DNA from: Acidobacteriota bacterium
GTDB taxonomy: Bacteria > Acidobacteriota > Terriglobia > Acidiferrales > UBA7541
NCBI GenBank assembly: GCA_003166795.1
Contig: PMUS01000054.1
Location: forward strand, 5,687-48,101
DNA length: 42,415 bases
Reading direction: 5' to 3'
In this document: positions 40,688-42,415 of the stretch, one piece after another
How the letters are laid out: each line of letters opens with the position of its first letter
Numbering within the stretch: position 1 is the first letter of the stretch
Position numbers and translations under genes: made by a program
Notes under the pieces: model-generated
The model's input: the letters and a program-made list of their open reading frames with translations, nothing else
Database searches by the model: none
What the model was told of the DNA's origin: nothing

Positions 40688-40715
40688 TTGACATATTCCT
40701 ATATGGGAATATATT
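40688..40715 (+). promoter_or_regulatory. Sigma70-type promoter of the ArsR operon
   Basis: TTGACA (40688-40693), 16 bases, then TATATT (40710-40715); the arsR-like ATG is at 40722, so the leader is very short. The whole spacer is the palindrome at 40693-40712. Confidence 0.75.
40693..40712. promoter_or_regulatory. ArsR-type operator, 20-base near-perfect palindrome
   Basis: ATATTCC-TATATG-GGAATAT, where 18 of 20 positions are symmetric. It overlaps the end of the -35 and the start of the -10. Repressor binding here would block RNA polymerase, so auto-repression by the ArsR protein encoded next is likely. Confidence 0.65.
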
Positions 40716-40721
40716 AACACC

Positions 40722-41057
40722 ATGGCAAGGGCGGCAACAACCTCGGACGCGTTCAACGCTGTGGCTGAACCGCGGCGGCGGCACATCCTGAACTATCTGG
40801 CGATGCGGGAGAGGTCGGTCACCGAGATTGTGGACGCAATGGCCATCGAGCAGCCGTCGGTTTCGAAGCATCTCAAAGTTTTGAAGGGTGTGGGCCTGGT
40901 GGAGGTGCGGAGGGAGGGTCGGAAGATGTTTTACACGGTGAATGCTAACGCGATCCGGCCGTTGCACGAGTGGACCAGTACGTTCGAGCGGTTGTGGAAA
41001 CACCAGCTGCTGCGAATCAAGGAACGGGCCGAGGCCAACGATGCACAGAAACCATAG
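40722..41057 (+). CDS. ArsR-family transcriptional regulator
   Basis: 111 residues of winged-helix type: FNAVAEPRRRHILNYLAMRE (first helices), SVTEIVDAMAIEQPSVSKHLKVLKGVGLVEVRREGRKMFYTVN (recognition helix, wing). There is no C-V-C metal box, so it is unlikely to sense arsenic or cadmium; the family branch that regulates AHSA1/DUF899 genes fits. It starts seven bases past its own -10 box, and the promoter spacer is a palindrome, so it likely represses its own operon with the AHSA1-like, CPxC and DUF899 genes downstream. Confidence 0.88.
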   Translation: MARAATTSDAFNAVAEPRRRHILNYLAMRERSVTEIVDAMAIEQPSVSKHLKVLKGVGLVEVRREGRKMFYTVNANAIRPLHEWTSTFERLWKHQLLRIKERAEANDAQKP

Positions 41058-41087
41058 TCTTATGGAATTTCAAACGAGGAGGAAATC

Positions 41088-41543
41088 ATGAGTTCGCCCG
41101 CACTATCGCTGGAAGCGACCACGATCCATATAGCGGAGGAGATCAAAGTGCGCGCGTCGATCGACGCGACGTTCGCCGCGCTCCTGGAGCAGCTTGGACC
41201 GTACAACGAGACTCAAGTGGACAAGCCAATGCCGATGAAATTGGAAGCATGGCCAGGCGGCAGATGGTATCGCGACCTGGGAGACAACAACGGCCATTAC
41301 TGGGGAACCGTGCAGGCGATCAAGAAGCCGACGCTGCTGGAAATTTGCGGGCCGCTGTTCATGTCCAATCCGGTGATTACGAATCTTCAATATCGGCTCA
41401 AGGAATCGGGCGGCGTGACGACCATTACATTTCGGCACCAATCGTTTGGTCTGGTGCTGGAGGAGTACAGAAACGCGAAGAATGGCTGGGCGCACTTGCA
41501 TGAGCTTGTGCGGCAGCGAGCGGAAGCGCCGCGGCCCCACTGA
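41088..41543 (+). CDS. AHSA1/SRPBCC-fold protein
   Basis: 151 residues with the Bet-v-1-like/AHSA1 pattern: IHIAEEIKVRASIDATFAALLEQLG at the start, MKLEAWPGGRWYRDLGDNNGHYWGTVQAIKKP, TLLEICGP, TTITFRHQSFGLV and a long C-terminal helix. This fold binds hydrophobic ligands. Such genes are often found right after an ArsR regulator, as here (30-base gap, ribosome site GAGGAGGAAATC). The ligand is unknown. Confidence 0.82.
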   Translation: MSSPALSLEATTIHIAEEIKVRASIDATFAALLEQLGPYNETQVDKPMPMKLEAWPGGRWYRDLGDNNGHYWGTVQAIKKPTLLEICGPLFMSNPVITNLQYRLKESGGVTTITFRHQSFGLVLEEYRNAKNGWAHLHELVRQRAEAPRPH

Positions 41544-41578
41544 GCCACGGACGACCTGGAACTTCAGAGGAGGGAAAT

Positions 41579-41725
41579 ATGTGTCCAGCATGCATCGCAA
41601 GCGCAGCAGTGATGGCCGCCGGGGCGGGATCCACGGGAGGAATTCTGGCGGTCTGCATCGCCAAATTTAGGAAATTTTTCAGGGCGAATGGTCTCGGTCA
41701 ATTTCACAAAATCAAGGAGAAATAA
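41579..41725 (+). CDS. 48-residue CPxC-starting small membrane-like protein
   Basis: 48 residues, start MCPACIASAAVMAAGAGSTG, then GILAVCIAKFRKFF, and a basic tail ending KIKEK. It has C-P-A-C at the very N-terminus, a Gly/Ala-rich hydrophobic stretch that can span a membrane, and a positive C-terminus. The ribosome site is very strong (GAGGAGGGAAAT before ATG), and the stop is two bases before the DUF899 ATG, so it is surely a translated gene of the operon. I recall similar MCPxC small proteins beside DUF899 or AHSA1 genes, with no known function. C-x-x-C may bind a metal or take part in thiol exchange. Confidence 0.75.
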   Translation: MCPACIASAAVMAAGAGSTGGILAVCIAKFRKFFRANGLGQFHKIKEK

Positions 41726-41726
41726 A

Positions 41727-42415
41727 ATGGCAACACCCAAGGAGAGGGAAATGGAGCACCGGAAAAGGGATCTTGCAATCAACACACCACCGATCGTGTC
41801 GCCGCAGGAATGGGAGGCTGCGCGCCAGCAGCTCCTCGTGAAGGAGAAGGCTTTGACCCGCTCCCGTGACGCGCTGGCCGCCGAACGTCGGCGAATGCCG
41901 TGGTTTGCCGTGGAGAAGAAATACGAGTTCGAAGGGCCCAAGGGCAAAGCCAGCTTGCTCGACTTGTTCGAGGGCCGCCGTCAGCTGATCGTCTACCGCG
42001 CCTTCTTCGAGCCCGGGGTGTTCGGCTGGCCCGAGCATGCCTGCCGCGGCTGCTCCCTCGGTGCTGACCAGGTCGCCCACCTCGCCCATCTGAACGCCCG
42101 CGACACCACGCTCGCCTACGCCTCGCGCGCCCCACAGAAGGACATCGAGCGCCTGAAGGCGCGAATGGATTTGAAGATGCCGTGGTACACCATCACGGAC
42201 AGCTTCGACACCGACTTCGGCGTGGACGAGTGGCATGGCCACAATGCATTCATCCGCGACGGCGACAAGGTGTTCCGCACCTACTTCATCAACAACCGCG
42301 GCGACGAGGCGATGGGGAGCACTTGGAGCTACCTTGACATAACTGCGCTCGGGCGTCAGGAGGAGTGGGAAGACTCGCCGGAGGGCTATCCCCAGACTCC
42401 ACCGTACAAGTGGTG
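41727..42415 (+). CDS. DUF899-family thioredoxin-like protein, 3' end outside the window
   Basis: Open to the window end; 229 codons are visible and the family usually ends soon after PPYKW, so only a few residues are missing. Domains: an N-terminal helix (PPIVSPQEWEAARQQLLVKE), RMPWFAVEKKYEFEGPKG, the thioredoxin-like strand QLIVYRAFFEP, an insert with HACRGCSLGADQV, and KMPWYTITDSFDTDFG. The C-R-G-C may be the redox or metal site, though many DUF899 proteins do not have standard catalytic cysteines. It starts one base after the small CPxC gene stop and shares the ArsR promoter. Function unknown; a redox role is plausible. Confidence 0.88.
   Translation, partial: MATPKEREMEHRKRDLAINTPPIVSPQEWEAARQQLLVKEKALTRSRDALAAERRRMPWFAVEKKYEFEGPKGKASLLDLFEGRRQLIVYRAFFEPGVFGWPEHACRGCSLGADQVAHLAHLNARDTTLAYASRAPQKDIERLKARMDLKMPWYTITDSFDTDFGVDEWHGHNAFIRDGDKVFRTYFINNRGDEAMGSTWSYLDITALGRQEEWEDSPEGYPQTPPYKW

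Overview
The window reads as a chromosomal fragment of a GC-rich soil-type bacterium, most likely an Acidobacteriota member. This rests on gene content and was not tested by phylogeny: a TPR/FlgO-type Ser/Thr kinase, a PQQ alcohol dehydrogenase with an N-terminal haem domain, DUF6152 and WEGDTLVVD-type secreted proteins, TonB, and many short palindromic repeats between genes. I see about 42 protein genes, two cut by the window edges (a DsbA-like protein on the left, a DUF899 protein on the right). I found no rRNA, tRNA, CRISPR array, IS element or phage gene.

Left part (1-8.3 kb): a DsbA-like/MauE-like redox pair; a minus-strand MBOAT / one-TM protein / SGNH module that probably O-acylates an exopolysaccharide; an M23 peptidase; thiL; and penicillin-binding protein 1A. 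Next (8.5-12.2 kb) a secreted transglutaminase-like protein precedes a tight sulfur-carrier operon: TusA-like, DsrE-like, a TusA-OsmC fusion, and a short MetE with intact zinc ligands. From 12.2 to 17.1 kb lie a divergent pair of secreted proteins and two paralogous secreted two-domain proteins, which flank a divergent bacilliredoxin / glutathione-peroxidase pair.

From 17.1 to 25.0 kb seven consecutive minus-strand genes form what looks like a catabolic operon: aldehyde dehydrogenase, SnoaL-like protein, SDR, carotenoid/lignostilbene-type oxygenase, MFS transporter, SDR, and ACMSD-like amidohydrolase. Oxidative alkene cleavage, aldehyde oxidation and decarboxylation are all represented, so an aryl-alkene or apocarotenoid substrate is plausible but unproven.

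The right part holds a MarR regulator divergent from a membrane protein, trmJ, a TlpA-like thioredoxin, the PQQ dehydrogenase, the kinase, TonB, two alpha/beta hydrolases, a SnoaL-like protein, an SDR, and an ArsR / AHSA1 / 48-residue CPxC protein / DUF899 operon whose promoter spacer is a near-perfect palindrome.

Intergenic DNA right of 23 kb is rich in repeats: 79-bp-period tandem units (31.7, 35.0 and 37.6 kb), 20-bp palindromes of one family (27.2, 36.6 and 39.7 kb), and a nested hairpin at 23.5 kb. The best candidates for something not well described are the TusA/DsrE/OsmC/MetE operon, the alkene-cleavage operon, and the small CPxC protein in the ArsR operon.
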